This document shows positions 51,913-64,000 of a stretch of 64,000 nt of DNA, piece after piece. The notes under the pieces are model-generated. The model did no database searches. It was not told the origin of the DNA and saw nothing but the letters and a program-made list of their open reading frames with translations. A program made the position numbers and the translations under genes. Source of the stretch: Beaufortia kweichowensis (lineage: Eukaryota > Chordata > Actinopteri > Cypriniformes > Gastromyzontidae). The stretch's first letter is position 1, and every line of letters starts with the position of its first letter. The stretch covers positions 3,776,974-3,840,973 of the forward strand of contig CM032817.1 of the NCBI GenBank assembly GCA_019155185.1, in the 5' to 3' direction.

Positions 51913-54853
51913 TTGTACAATTTAGCAGTGTTTTCAAATAATAATAATTAATAATAACAAAAGGCATGGTTGTCACGCAATGCACTGTGGGATAGTCGTG
52001 TTTCGAATGGAGTACCAGCTTACTCTTAACTAGAAATCTGCACAGTATGCTGAATGAGCATTGCTCACTATTTTTTTAATAATAAAACATCACACATTAC
52101 ATTGCATGTGCTCTGCTGTATGCTGTATATTTCCTCAAATTTAGTAGGTCAATTGGATATTCCACCTACACAGAAATGTCGCATGCTTAGCACAGTATAT
52201 ATATACACAATACATCTTCTCGTTCACAACTCCATTTCCTCTTTTAAACACAGTGCAACAGAACAATAGACCAATCACATGAATCCACCGGCGATACGAT
52301 CATAATTACATATGGCTATGCGTATTGTATTATACTATTGTATACAAGTAATTCCATACATTATTAACACACTTTTACAGCAATCCAGCAATTTTAAATG
52401 GAAAAACGCTTGTGAATGAACACACATTTCCCTGATTTACGCTCTCTCTATACTGTAGATGCAGCCCACGTCCCCTTCAGGAGTCAGTCAAGGGCATTCC
52501 CTGAGAAAGTGTATGCAAATGCACCGTGAGCCCTGGCAGCAGCCTGGCCCCTCCCCTGGTCCAGATGCTCGGGTGGGTGGGGGTGCGTGCGGGGCCGACC
52601 AGTAGCCTAAAGGGAGTAAAGCCACTATAATAATCACAGCTTGAGCTCAGCTTCCTGACAAACCAATTTGGTACAACATTAATGCTAATAATGAGTTTTT
52701 AAACATAGTCATTTTCTAAATCAGCTGATTTGTATATTTGATTTCAAGTGCTATTATGGGTGTCGTGTTTTTTGGCATCCCTAAGCGGAGGCCGGAAGGA
52801 GCGTGGTTTGAATGCTCTACAAGGTCATGCTGTTTAGTGAGAAACACTCCAAGCTGCACGTCTGTAAACCTGGATAAGAGAAAGGGGGCGGACGTATGGG
52901 GGCTGAACGCACTCCTGCTTCTCTCACCCTACAGAGCACTAAGGACAGACGGAGAGTATCGGGATTGCTTCTTTTGTGTGGTATCAGGCTCAACCTCTCT
53001 CTCTTTGTTTCTCTTTTCCTCCTGACCTCATTTTCTTTCCGTCTCTTGTTCACACACTGTCTAATACCTCGCTTACGCTGTGACGGTTCATTTTTTCATT
53101 GTGCGTGTGTGCTGCAGGCAGCAATATGTTCAATCTGACAGTTTACATTAGCAAAAGCCTCTCAGCAATAGAATAAGCTGTTGGCCATTAATGACATCCA
53201 CTCAGACAGCCGCTGAGCACACACACATACGGGTCAGGTTTCGCTTTTCATGTACACGCTCGCAAAATTTTACAATACTAGCACATGACCCGTCCTACAA
53301 CCTTGTAATCTGAGAAAAGTGACAATTTAGGATTGAGAAGTGTGGAACGATTATCAAGTGGTTTTCAAATATTATTTTTACATGTTTTGTATGTATTTTT
53401 ATGTATGGACATTTATTCTTACACCCCACTTGAATAAAATACCAGGCCAATGACCAGGCCAACACTGAATCTGCACATGCGATCAGACTGAAAGCTCTTA
53501 AGATTTTTGCTGAATGTGAACATCTGGCAATTACAATATTCCCCACAACCCCCCGCACCTTACGTGTTTGTTTATTAAATATTAAGCCTAATTTGATTAT
53601 GCGTTCAGCTGTCAATAAAGCTGTAGTACTCTAAGCTTACTTCTACACTTTTCAGCATGTTCAAATCCATTTCTCAGAATTATAAGGTTTTTTCTCAAAA
53701 CCACTATATAAAATGTGAAATCCTACAGATCTGCCTGCTCCTGTCTGTAACCTATATAATTTTTAAAAATGAAGAAATAATAATAGGTGTGTAATGAGAA
53801 GTAATATTCCTGGAATCAATTCAAAGGAGACCATGGTTTACGTTACAAATACAACGCTAATACAGCATCCCTTTTGGGAGATCCTTCTCCAAACACACGC
53901 TTGAGTTTGTAAGATGAAGTGTAAGAGATAATATTGATGGAACAGGAAGTGTGTGCTTGCACAAGCAACCAGGCAGGAAATCAAACCCAGCGCAAACAGA
54001 GTCAAAGCTTAATGATTACCAACGTTAAGCCGTCTGCTCTAAACAGCAAACCTTTAAAGGGGGACTCATCCTTTGCTTTTATTTTAACACACGTGTTGAA
54101 GCTCATACGGTGTGACACGACTCCATGTCTTGCAGGGTAGGTAAGACGGTTTAAACTCAGCATTTTGACAGAGAAAATTGAGAATCATCCACCTGGCGCA
54201 GGAGAAGATGTGAGGATGACAGCGACCCGTGTGCATGTTTGTCACATAAATGTAAGCTTATTGATCCGAGGCGAGGGGATTTTTCACATCTGTACCTCTG
54301 TGAAGCCGTCATTATCTCACACCACATTGGGCTTATCTGCAATATCTCTTCAGCTCACAAGACTGAAAATGATGGATTGTTTTAGGACTAAAACAAAAGG
54401 GCAACATTATCAAATCTCACATATCACTTGCAGGCAAGCACCGGGCTGGATCCCACGTTAGATAATTTAGTGAACTGTTGGCAGCTTACACAGTGCATAA
54501 TACTGCCCTCTTGGGGACAGCAGTTCTAAATAAACACAATGAATGACCTTTGAACCAGACTTGAACAATGAGAAGGTGTCCATTTTACAAAAAGCATCCT
54601 AATCTGTGATCTGAGGTCAGATAGTTCTTGGCTGACTAATTAATTCAGTTCCTTTTCACTTTTAAGGCATAATGGTTCCAAAGGGTACATCTGTTCCCAT
54701 AGCAATGGCCTGTATACACAATAAACTGATGTTGTGGCTGTAATGATCTGTAAGGCCAGTCATTATTTAGTCTGTGCCTAATCTTTCAGCACAGTGTAAA
54801 AAAAAGAAAATATTTTATTTGTGGTCAAGCTCCTAATTAGGGTTAGGGGTTAG

Positions 54854-54942
<89 letters not shown>
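54854..54942 (+). repeat. (ATCT)22 tetranucleotide microsatellite
   Basis: About 22 uninterrupted ATCT units over 89 bp, the longest perfect array in the window, ending in a short TA run. Just before it, 54838-54851 reads as degenerate telomere-like ttaggg units. Likely highly polymorphic in length. Confidence 0.97.
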
Positions 54943-54943
<1 letters not shown>

Positions 54944-56929
54944 ATATAATGCCACAGAGAAGAGTACTTAAATGTGAAGCTCTCAGCTGCCACAATAATG
55001 AGAAACACACAACTCACCTACACCTGTCAAACACAATAAGTGCCAACTTAGTGATTCTTATAATATTAGAAACTAAAATAAAGTATGAAAATAAGAAACA
55101 AAGCAAGAGAATACAAAACAAGATTAAAAGTCAGACAAAGTCTGTCAAAATTGGCCTAATTGTAACAAGGAGGAACCAAAAAGTTCAGTGAATCGTATTT
55201 TCCCACGAAAACCATGGCAAACCCTTTTGATTTCCAAGATCTTATTCAAAGTATACACATGGGCATAGAAACGATCTGAACCGCATCAGCTTGCCTCATG
55301 AATATTAATTAGGTAACATAGAGATCTATTTTAAAAGAATATGCATTAAGTGAAATGCTGTAAGTGTCAAGCGTGCAATGTCGTTGTGCAGACAAGAATG
55401 GTTTGGGTCATTGTAATTCCAGATTTAGGACATGCACTTTGAAAGCACTTGCTGGTAAAATCCCCAAGCTGCAAATGAACAGGCTAAGATTAGACTTTAC
55501 ATAGAGAATACACATGATTCTCATAAGTCTAAAGCGCAATGACCTATTTCTTATGAAAATAGCAAATATTCACGCCAGTTCATTAAAATGAACGTTTGTA
55601 CAACATTTTATTAAAATTGGCATCCCATATGCCTACACTCACAGGTTGGGTACCACTTGAAGCTAATGCTTGGTCAGTGGCCTAGAAAAAAGAAAACTCA
55701 AAAACAAGAGGGTGAGTGTTTGGGGGAGTTGGAAACTTACAAGATTCTACTAATTTATCCTGGTATAATGATACGCCTCTGCATGCAATCTTCAAGGGTC
55801 CATTCACCATTAAAATGCTTTTCACCCTGCAACATCGCTCCACCCTGAACAGAACCTTTTCTTTATTGTAAAACCCCAAAGAAGTGTCTCCTTGAAAAAT
55901 AAAACACTCATTGAAAGTGTGTCTCCATCTGGAAAAGGCCAGGGCTGAGAAGAATTTATAGTGAAACAGAGTGCAAATGGAAAGAAGGAAGGAAAGGTCT
56001 TGATCAAAGCGTGTCTCCTGAACAAGAGAGGGCTCTCAGCCAAACAAAAGGTCAAGAGTACTTTAAGCTGTGAGAACTACATGCACCCAATGAGCATCAT
56101 TAATGTGAGAGCTGCTGTTTTCCTTCTTTGCCCATTCTCAACTTTTATACAGTATACGAGACTTGAGTTTGTTACACAACACGCCCATTAAGACCTCGGT
56201 GGTGCTGCTAATCAATAGAGTCTTGAGAGATGCACTTCTACATTTCAAGTGTACTGTAGGTATAATTATGCGAATTCTCCTATTCAAAGACAAGAACAAA
56301 ATGAAATGAATTTCATAAAGCAGTGTCGCGTCACATTACATAGAAATACATTTATGCGCTTGTTAAATGTGGCCTTGTAAGACTTTGTAGAGATCTGGCG
56401 GGAAATTATAATCAGTCTAAAATGAGCTGATTTGATTGAGCGTTTGCGTGGGGATGTGCGGCAGATACATGTAGGAGATTTTAAATGCATTTTACACAGA
56501 GAAACTTCCCTTAATTACCTCTGATAGTATAATTACGCTTCCCGTTTGCCAGGAGCATCAACCTGCCATACATACGAAACAACTTTATTTTCATCATTTC
56601 CTCGCTGCCGTGTCTGTCTTTCTCTGGATGCCTGGGTACCTCCATGCTTTCTTTGGTGAACGCAGGTGTTCATTTCAGACCTGTCACTTGCAAACATTCC
56701 CCAAACTAGATGCAAATGCACCCCTCCTCTCTTCCTGACACCAGTGGAGGCCATCGTTTCTGACGGCACAGGAGGACACGCTGCAGATGTTGGGATGGTA
56801 ATGAAGTGTGAGAGTGGGATTGTCCAGGATGTCTATTGTAATCATCCTCAACACTTCCAATCCTTGGCTCCTCCTGCATAATTAAGGCGGATCTAGTCAT
56901 GATGGGTGGAGAACAAGACATTGGTTAGT

Positions 56930-57028
56930 GCTGGTCTAACTGGTCAACTAATCAGAAAAACTAGCCAGGAAGCTAGTGGACAAACTAGCAAAATTTCTGG
57001 TTAAGTTGGTTGACCAAGTTTTTCCAGC
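56930..57028. repeat. MITE-like foldback element (gctggtc family)
   Basis: About 99 bp. The left end gctggtctaactggtcaac (56930-56948) pairs with the right end gttgaccaagtttttccagc (about 57009-57028) with a few mismatches. The interior has further ctagc/gctag inverted words. It shares the gctggtc core with 9762-9868 and 8678-8853. No open frame. Confidence 0.55.
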
Positions 57029-57100
57029 ATTCAAAGCAAAACATATGCTACTGAACAACTATATAGGTCCAAGCAGGAACAACAAATAGTGGTTTTGAAA

Positions 57101-60100
57101 AAGCAAGTAGCAAAATACTAGATTCTAGATGGATCAACATTGTTCAATCTTTTCCATTAAAATTTTTATTAATATAGTATATTTCTTCAGTTTAAAAAAG
57201 AACTAAAGATACAAAAAAACAAAAAAACAATGCGTTGATGAAAGCAGATTTAGTTGTGTTTCTGTGTTCACCAGCATCTGGTAAACACCTGTGCTCTTTT
57301 CACATTAAAGAGGTAGACAGCGTCTGGGAGAGTAGGAAAACCATTCCCACAGGGATCAATTTAATAGAGGCATCAGAGAGTTGGAGTGAACTGCTGTGAT
57401 TTAACGTCTACTAGATCTGCCTCATTGGCTATTCCACACAGGGTGAGTAATTAAGACTTCTTCATAGCCCCATCTTGACCTAGCTGACCTCAGACTAAAA
57501 GCAACTCAACAACAGGTTTGCAACAACACGTTTGCAAAGGGAAGGCTTTTGTTTATGCACTACCCTTATACACAGAATTCTTTATTTTCCAAACTCTTTA
57601 TTCTGTGAGCCAATTATTAACCTGGTACTAGAGGAAAGGCCAAGGGGCCAGTTCCCCAGGGTAAATAATAACTGTCAGGCTGAAAGGTCTGTGATGTCTC
57701 AGCACCTGAAAATAAGCCACTAAAGGTGTAAAGACAGACAATATAGATCAACAGACGTGTGCCAGTGACTGCTGCCCCAATAAGAAATAAATGTATCTGT
57801 TTTAGACCTCTACTCAACCTACTCAGGCTACTTCTTATGTACATTTATGTGCATTTATACACATTTTACCTTAACAGTGCAATCAAGGTATAGAATTTAT
57901 CAATATGTATATTCCATGGCAATTAAATCCACATTATTCAAAAAGAAATAGGAGAGTAAATGTTTTTTTATTTTGTTTGGAGTTGGATAAAAATCACATC
58001 ACCCAGTTTGCTGTCACTTTTTTTTAATCCAATTTTGCTGTCACATACCCTTATGAATCACATAATCTCACAATCATTTTTTGCTGCAATATATACAGTA
58101 ATTTCAACTATAAAGCTGCTATTTCCTAAGCCAATTGTGGTGTTAGGAACCCCTCTTTATTCTCTGGCTGACAGTAGTATTGGGATGCATGTCATGTACT
58201 TAATTGCCTGTCAATCCAAGATGGTTAGAGCTACCTGGTCCAGGTCCATGTCTATGCTCAAGTCATTATAGCATACAATGCTTTTCCTTTACAGAGACTT
58301 GTGTGAAAGAAAATGCAAAATAGTGGCCAGCAGCACATATACAGAATTACCAAAGCACAGTAAGTGATGCATGTGAAAGACAACACAGCATTATAGCACT
58401 ATCCACGATCCAGTATTAAATAAATTAATGACCCAACAACACAAATGAGCTTTGGTAATACATCATGATACCTAAACGGATTGCCCTGTCTCACAGAAAT
58501 GGGACATCGATAGATTCCTTGCAAAACTCACCAGTTGCATGAGGAAACTGTTATAATGGGAAAACGTGTTTAAACACGCAAGTGGATCATTGCTGAAAGG
58601 ATCAATAAGATCCTTGCCTTTGTTGAAAGTCAACATAAATAAAACTTGACGCTCTAGGCAGATGATTCTTGGGGTTATTGAAGAAGATGGATGAACTGTG
58701 CTAACATCATGTGCTAAAATGTGAAATATGCCACCTTTCCTAGCCTTTCTTGTCCCAGTGATGTAAGTTTGGTGCAGGATGACAAACAATGAGATGCATG
58801 CAAATACAACACAGCTGAGCACAAATGATCTAGTAGCACGTACATGATGGAACTCTAGTGTCAATTCTGACTCAGATGAGAACATTTCTTGGTTTTAATT
58901 AGTTCCTCGGCAGTAATTATAAAACGAGACATTGGTGTGCACTATGTGTACTCAAGAGTGCTGGGTTTGAAAGGATTTTGTAAGTCGTGTTGCTCAAACA
59001 CAACTGTGGCACGTACATGACACGTCTTACTAACCTGTGCTAATTCACTCACTGTAAATGACAACAATGCATGTGGAATCTCCCAAACTAAATTACTTCT
59101 ACAAAAAGAGAAACCTTATAATAAAGAGTAATATAAGTAAAGTTGTGTCTTGTCTACGCCTTAAATTATGCATTACACAGTGTAACTATACAACGCAATG
59201 TAAAAGTTTGTAAAAGTCAAAGACATATAGGAACAACTTCTGGCTTTTCTTTTTAAACTCACTGATTGTAATAGCCTACAGTGAATTGCATAGTTTTCAC
59301 GGCTGTGCTGAAGATCTGCCCAGATGAAGCATCCACCAACCCTACGCTCTGCCACTTTGGATATGTCATGACCAATAAGGATGAAAAATTGAACTGTTTG
59401 CGCCAGTCCTGCTCTGTGCCCGTGTTCTAAGTCTTTCTGCACTTGCCTAGAGGTGCCGAGCCCCTTGCGCTCAAAAAACAAAATAGTACTTTAACAAACG
59501 CTGAATCAAACACAATGCTTCTCCAAATGGTCCAGTTGGAGTATAGTGTTATTCATCACAACCAGAAACATACCCTAGCCAGGATATCAGTATATTAGCA
59601 TTAATATATTCGAATGTTAATATATGATAAAATATTTGAATTTACATATAGTACAGCTTTAATTAAAAACCTGTAATAATGATTTGTGCTGAATATGTGC
59701 AGAGAAGTCACATTCTAAGATTCTTTAGGAGAAATACATTTACATACAAATGCAACCACTACCAATATAAACCATTGCTGTATATAAAGATTTTGGATGT
59801 TAAACGTCATAAAAGCCCTGAGCACTGTTGCAACTGAGATATTAAAGAGATTCAATTTGCAACTTTCTTACAGACGTCATAGTCTGGCTTCTGTCTTTTT
59901 CTTATGTTTACATTCTCACAGTGTCCTTGTTGGCTGTGTGGGCTTTGTTTGTGTGGCTATCCACTCAATTCAATCCTTTGAAGGACAACACGCTGTGTTC
60001 AGAGGTTCAGTGAAAGAACAGAGAATCAGAAATGTTATGCACATTAAGCGGATTCTACAAAATATCCCTTCTATCCTTCGTCAATAAAAAGCATTTGGAT

Positions 60101-63100
60101 TTGTTATCTTGTTCTGTCCCTAAAGGGTAAAACCCAGCTTAATGCTGACTTCCACCAGCCCCGAAAGACTTTAATATTTTTCTCGTCGGCTTGACTCTCC
60201 ATATTTCAATAAGATGTGTTTGTGTCTTCTCCATCCAGAGAGCGAAATCAATATTGCATTAGTCAAACTCTTTAACCCATGAAGGGGAAATGGACAGATA
60301 AGTCACACAAACCTCTTCGCTTCAGCACCTCCCACTTGATAGCAAAGATGCTGCTTAGAAAATAGGTTATAGCTATTGCATTTGATGTATTAAATGAGAA
60401 TGACAGAGATTAAGCACAATGCATTTGTGTTAGAAAAAGAATACGCATTGATTTGTGACACGAAATAAAATTTTTGAATCAGGAAGAGCGCTTGGTTATG
60501 GTGTTTGGGTTGCATCATAAAATACTATGGTAAACAAAGTTTCCACCAAAATATCAAAGTTAGTCCAATTACTGTTTGGTACAAATTGGTACAGAAACAG
60601 GAAATAAATGTAACTACAAATCAAAACTGAGCTTGTGTTTTTTATACCTGCTATAAAGATCTATCGTAGGTGATCCAGCAGCACTTTGTCAGGCAGAACA
60701 GACTGCTGTTTACGTATCAAATGCATCTCAGATACATCTCATGTGACCAACTGAGATATGGCTTTGATGGTAGACTCATATTTTATTTTTACTTATCACT
60801 ACACGGGGGTAAAGTGCAAATCCAATCTGTTTGGGGTTTTCCAAATTTTCAGACTTTTTCAGACATTGTTTCAAATTCTTGTTTTAATATAATGGTTGAT
60901 TTTGACTTTTACTGCCCATGATGCATTTACACTATCAATGTAATGAGGTCACATGAGATTGAAGTTTAAATGATCCAATCACAAACTATTTTGGTCTTTT
61001 TTAACACTATTATTCTACAAATAAATTCAATATCAGCAATAAACGGGGCTTGGGAGCTTCTTACAGTGTTTGAAGTGTTGATATCTCACAATTTATTATG
61101 GTTTAACATTAACAACAATAATCTGTAAATATGATATTTTGGCAGAAACCAAGATAACCATTTGAAATATATAAAGGTTGTGGTATTTAGAATTCTTTGT
61201 GCTACTACACGGGACTATTTAAGACCACACACATGGCTGGTGTGTTTAGTCGCCGTGTGTGCCGTGTTTGGCCGGTTGGCAGGTGATAAAGACCGAGTGG
61301 CCAGATAGGGGATGAAAGCTGTGCAGGTGTTTGGCTGTGAATGGACGGGGAGCATCTCTCCAGCCCCCTGGCATTTCTAATGAAACCAAACGGATGCATG
61401 CGTGCCTGTGTGTGTGTACGTCTGGTCTTTGAAGCCACAGGACAAAGACTAACCTTTAGCTCACGGTAGCTGCTGCTAATGCTGGTCTTAGACTGTTTTA
61501 CTGAAGTCACAGGAAACAGTGTTCTTCCAATCTGAAAACAAAAAGATAGAGGTCAAACAAAGGAAACATTTTATCCATTTTATTGTGAAGAAAAATTTCA
61601 AATCCATCAAAAGCATCATGTCAGTCAACTCGGCAGCCATCTTGGTAACATGCCCAGGAAGCTAGTTCTAGTCATGCACATTTCAATAAGGAAAGATTAC
61701 AATTTCTAAAACTGTTTGCCAAGCTTATGTTGTAACAACATCTATCAAACAACTAATAAATAGTGTATTTTATGTATTTATTTAGTCCAGCAAAAATGCA
61801 AACAGTATGCATTTTGGACTGTCTATAAAATATGTCTTTGGCTGCACTAATCGAAACACATGGCTGAGCATTGGAACACATAAATCTTTCAATAAATGCT
61901 CAATCACTGTCTTCGATTTTACAAAACAATTTTTAAGCATCTCAGTCACGATACGGTTTGAGTCCTACTTAACCTGTTCGACATAATTCGCAGAAATAGC
62001 CAGTGGCAAGACCGCAAGCCATTCTCATGGCACGATCAATAGACTCAAATGCAAAAGCATTAAGAAATAACCCATAAAGCCAGTGTCATTTCCTTCTGTT
62101 GATTTTCCAATCAGCAGAGTAATCTAACTCTCTCAACGGGGAAGGGGAGTTTGGTATCGACAGGTAGGTTTCATAGCTGACGTTCTGCGTGTTCATTTGC
62201 AAGCTGGTAGAACTGTGCAATGTGCTGTTGAAGCAGGACAGAGAGCAGATGGAGATCATAACACCATAGGTGCTTCCTGTCACTGGGGTCATTCTGGTAA
62301 AACAACTTCATTGTGACCACATTTGTTGTGCTTCATTTTCTCATCTAGTAAGCCTTAAGATCCGAACAGGACTGTTTTGATCAAATCAATGTTTTGGGAG
62401 ATCTGGAACTCATAAATATATATTCACAAATAAACTTCCTTGAAGAATCATTAATTCAAGAGTCATTGAATCAGTGAGTTCCAGTCCAGATCTCAATTCC
62501 ATCATGTAAACTGCACATATTTAGCCAATCATATTTGTACACTACGATAAATTGCGCTATTTAACAGACCTCATGTGGCTGCCAGGCAAAGCAGATTGTT
62601 AAGGGGACTATTTTAAGTAATCATATGGACAAGCACAAGACAGACAAGCTTGTTTTCCTTTTAATATGAAAATAAATTTGTGATTTATCTTGTGATTTAT
62701 CTTTATCTTAATGCTGAAGTCCAGTAATAGATTACATGGTGTGCTCTCAGCACAAGCAAATATAAGAGAGAAAGAGAGAAAGAATGTGAGGCAGGGATAA
62801 ACTGAGTTTCTCATCCATAACCTTCCTCCTTCGAGACTCTTTATCTGAGCTTTGATGCACAGATTAAAAGCTATTACTTTAGACTGGCAGGTGTTGGAAG
62901 GCAATGCATGGATAGACAATCGCATATGAAAATAACAAAGACAACAATAGCTCTTCATTGAGAACCCAGCCTTTTATCAGTCAAATAAATAAAACCTTGC
63001 TGGCAAGAAGACAAAAATGCAAAGGTTTGTGAAACCATTTCCTTTGTATCAACATAAAACACTTCATTTCCATTTTGGAGTCTTGCCAACACGGTTGAAA

Positions 63101-64000
63101 ATGGATTTATAATAGGACATGAATTGGTAAAACCTCCCTGCAAAAACCTAATGCTATTGGAAAAAAGAAGAAATATGCAGGGAATAAAGTACGTAAAATT
63201 TAGGCATGCATCTGTATATCAATGTCACTGATGTTGACCGGCGGTCTGCGGTGTGCTTTCGATATCACTTGTCCCATTTGGCAGGCTGTGGTCGTGTTCC
63301 AGCTTTGAGTCCATTAGAGTTGCTTTGAAACTACTTATGTGAGGTCTGAACCGCTGCCAGAATGAACAGCTGCTTCGACGTGTAAATCATCCAGTATAAT
63401 GCAGAGGCTGTAAGCATGAGAATGCCCAGCCTCCCTGCCTACCAATCAATGATGCGGCAGCAATATGACAGCGCCTACCTACAAGCCCCTGAAACAGACG
63501 ACACGAGGGAGACATAATGATGGCCCTGTTACCTGTTTGTCCCCTGTGTACCACACCAGATTCTTTTTTACAGTGTATTTTTGGGTTTGGCTGTATGGTT
63601 GTTACTGTAAAAGAAAGTTTTTTTTTTCTTTAGCTGCTTTTTAATTCTTCATTGTTTCTATTGTAACTAAAAAAATGTATTACTGTTTTCATCTTCTGAC
63701 TGTTGCATTTTATGAATATTGTCAGACTTACTCTAATTACTTTAATCTAATTTGTCACGTTGACATATAAAGCATAATGTATTCTGCCATTTCTTTACCT
63801 TAGCTAAAAACACATTACAAACTCTATAGGGCTGCATGCATGCTAATGATTGGAAACCATAACCAACGTGCAAATTCACAGTGTTAAACATGTTGTTGCT
63901 CCTGGTTTGAAATTTCTGTTCATTCTTATTCTTAAGTCAATTTTATCAAAATATTTTTAGGTAGTTTTTGCATTATGGTAAGTTTTGCAAGACTACAAAG
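57101..64000. other. non-coding region upstream of syt1, part 5
   Basis: No firmly supported exon. One exon-like segment, 61454-61531 on the minus strand, is listed separately. The rest is AT-rich with chance open frames. A small hairpin (61785-61821, gcaaaaatgca against tgcatttt) is also present. Confidence 0.55.
61454..61531 (-). other. candidate upstream exon (possible syt1 5' exon)
   Basis: On the minus strand a good acceptor (atctttttgttttcag|, AG at 61533-61532) and a fair donor (AAG|GTTAGT, GT at 61453-61452) bound exactly 78 nt, on the syt1 strand. In one frame it is open throughout (26 codons, ending SSSYRELK). I recognise no protein family. It could be a 5' non-coding exon of syt1, an exon of an upstream gene such as nav3 (the mammalian neighbour), or a chance pair of splice-like signals. 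Confidence 0.25.

Larger units (their letters stand above)
50001..57100. other. non-coding region upstream of syt1, part 4, microsatellite-rich
   Basis: No supported exon. It has the densest simple-sequence content in the window: GA and TC tracts at 50815-51705, an AT run at 51896-51912, a long tetranucleotide array at 54854-54942, and a foldback element at 56930-57028. The open frames through the TC tracts (Leu/Ser repeats) are artefacts. Confidence 0.6.

Noticed and set aside
58472..58885. 137-codon minus-strand open frame with a hydrophobic stretch
   Set aside because: No splice context, no recognisable family, and AT-rich composition like flanking DNA; expected by chance in a window this size.
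62086..62292. Minus-strand open frame with coding-looking codon use (ends SADWKINRRK)
   Set aside because: It looks protein-like and has a possible acceptor at its start, but it ends in a stop with no donor nearby, matches no family I know, and is short enough to be chance.
1..64000. Bacterial-type systems, CRISPR arrays, operons or viral genes
   Set aside because: The window is vertebrate genomic DNA; no spaced repeat array, operon or viral open frame is present.

Overview
This window reads as a teleost fish genome, most likely a cyprinid or close relative. It is AT-rich, with short exons separated by long introns and no bacterial-style gene packing. It carries a degraded LINE with the fish L2-type tail, a tRNA-derived SINE sharing that tail, several small foldback elements of kinds I associate with carp and zebrafish genomes, and many microsatellites. 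The clade call is inference from repeat style, not from a database match.

The only gene I can support is synaptotagmin-1 (syt1), on the minus strand. Six consecutive coding exons lie between 20304 and 1522. They encode residues 1-306 by my count: the luminal N-terminus with one N-glycosylation sequon, the transmembrane segment with its cysteine cluster, the basic and acidic linker, the whole C2A domain, and the start of C2B. The rest of C2B and the stop codon lie beyond base 1. All intron boundaries are GT..AG on the minus strand and the reading frame is continuous across every junction. The protein follows mammalian Syt1 closely, including all five C2A calcium-binding aspartates. I cannot tell syt1a from syt1b.

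Layout: 1-1521 is the start of intron 6. Exons 6, 5, 4, 3 and 2 lie between 1522 and 10843, with introns of about 0.6 to 3.7 kb. Intron 1 is 9.3 kb and contains the L2 fragment (about 11357-11925). The start-codon exon is 20139-20330 and begins with a splice acceptor, so transcription starts in non-coding exon(s) further upstream. From 20331 to 64000 I find no convincing protein-coding exon. It is best read as the long 5' intron of syt1 or upstream flank, with repeats scattered through it. One 78-nt exon-like segment at 61454-61531 is a candidate upstream exon.

I found no undescribed multi-gene system. The points most worth a second look are the loss of one membrane-proximal cysteine in Syt1, the candidate upstream exon, a 148-bp foldback at 42469-42616, the dispersed gctggtc foldback elements, and the mirrored (GA)n/(TC)n tracts near 51 kb.
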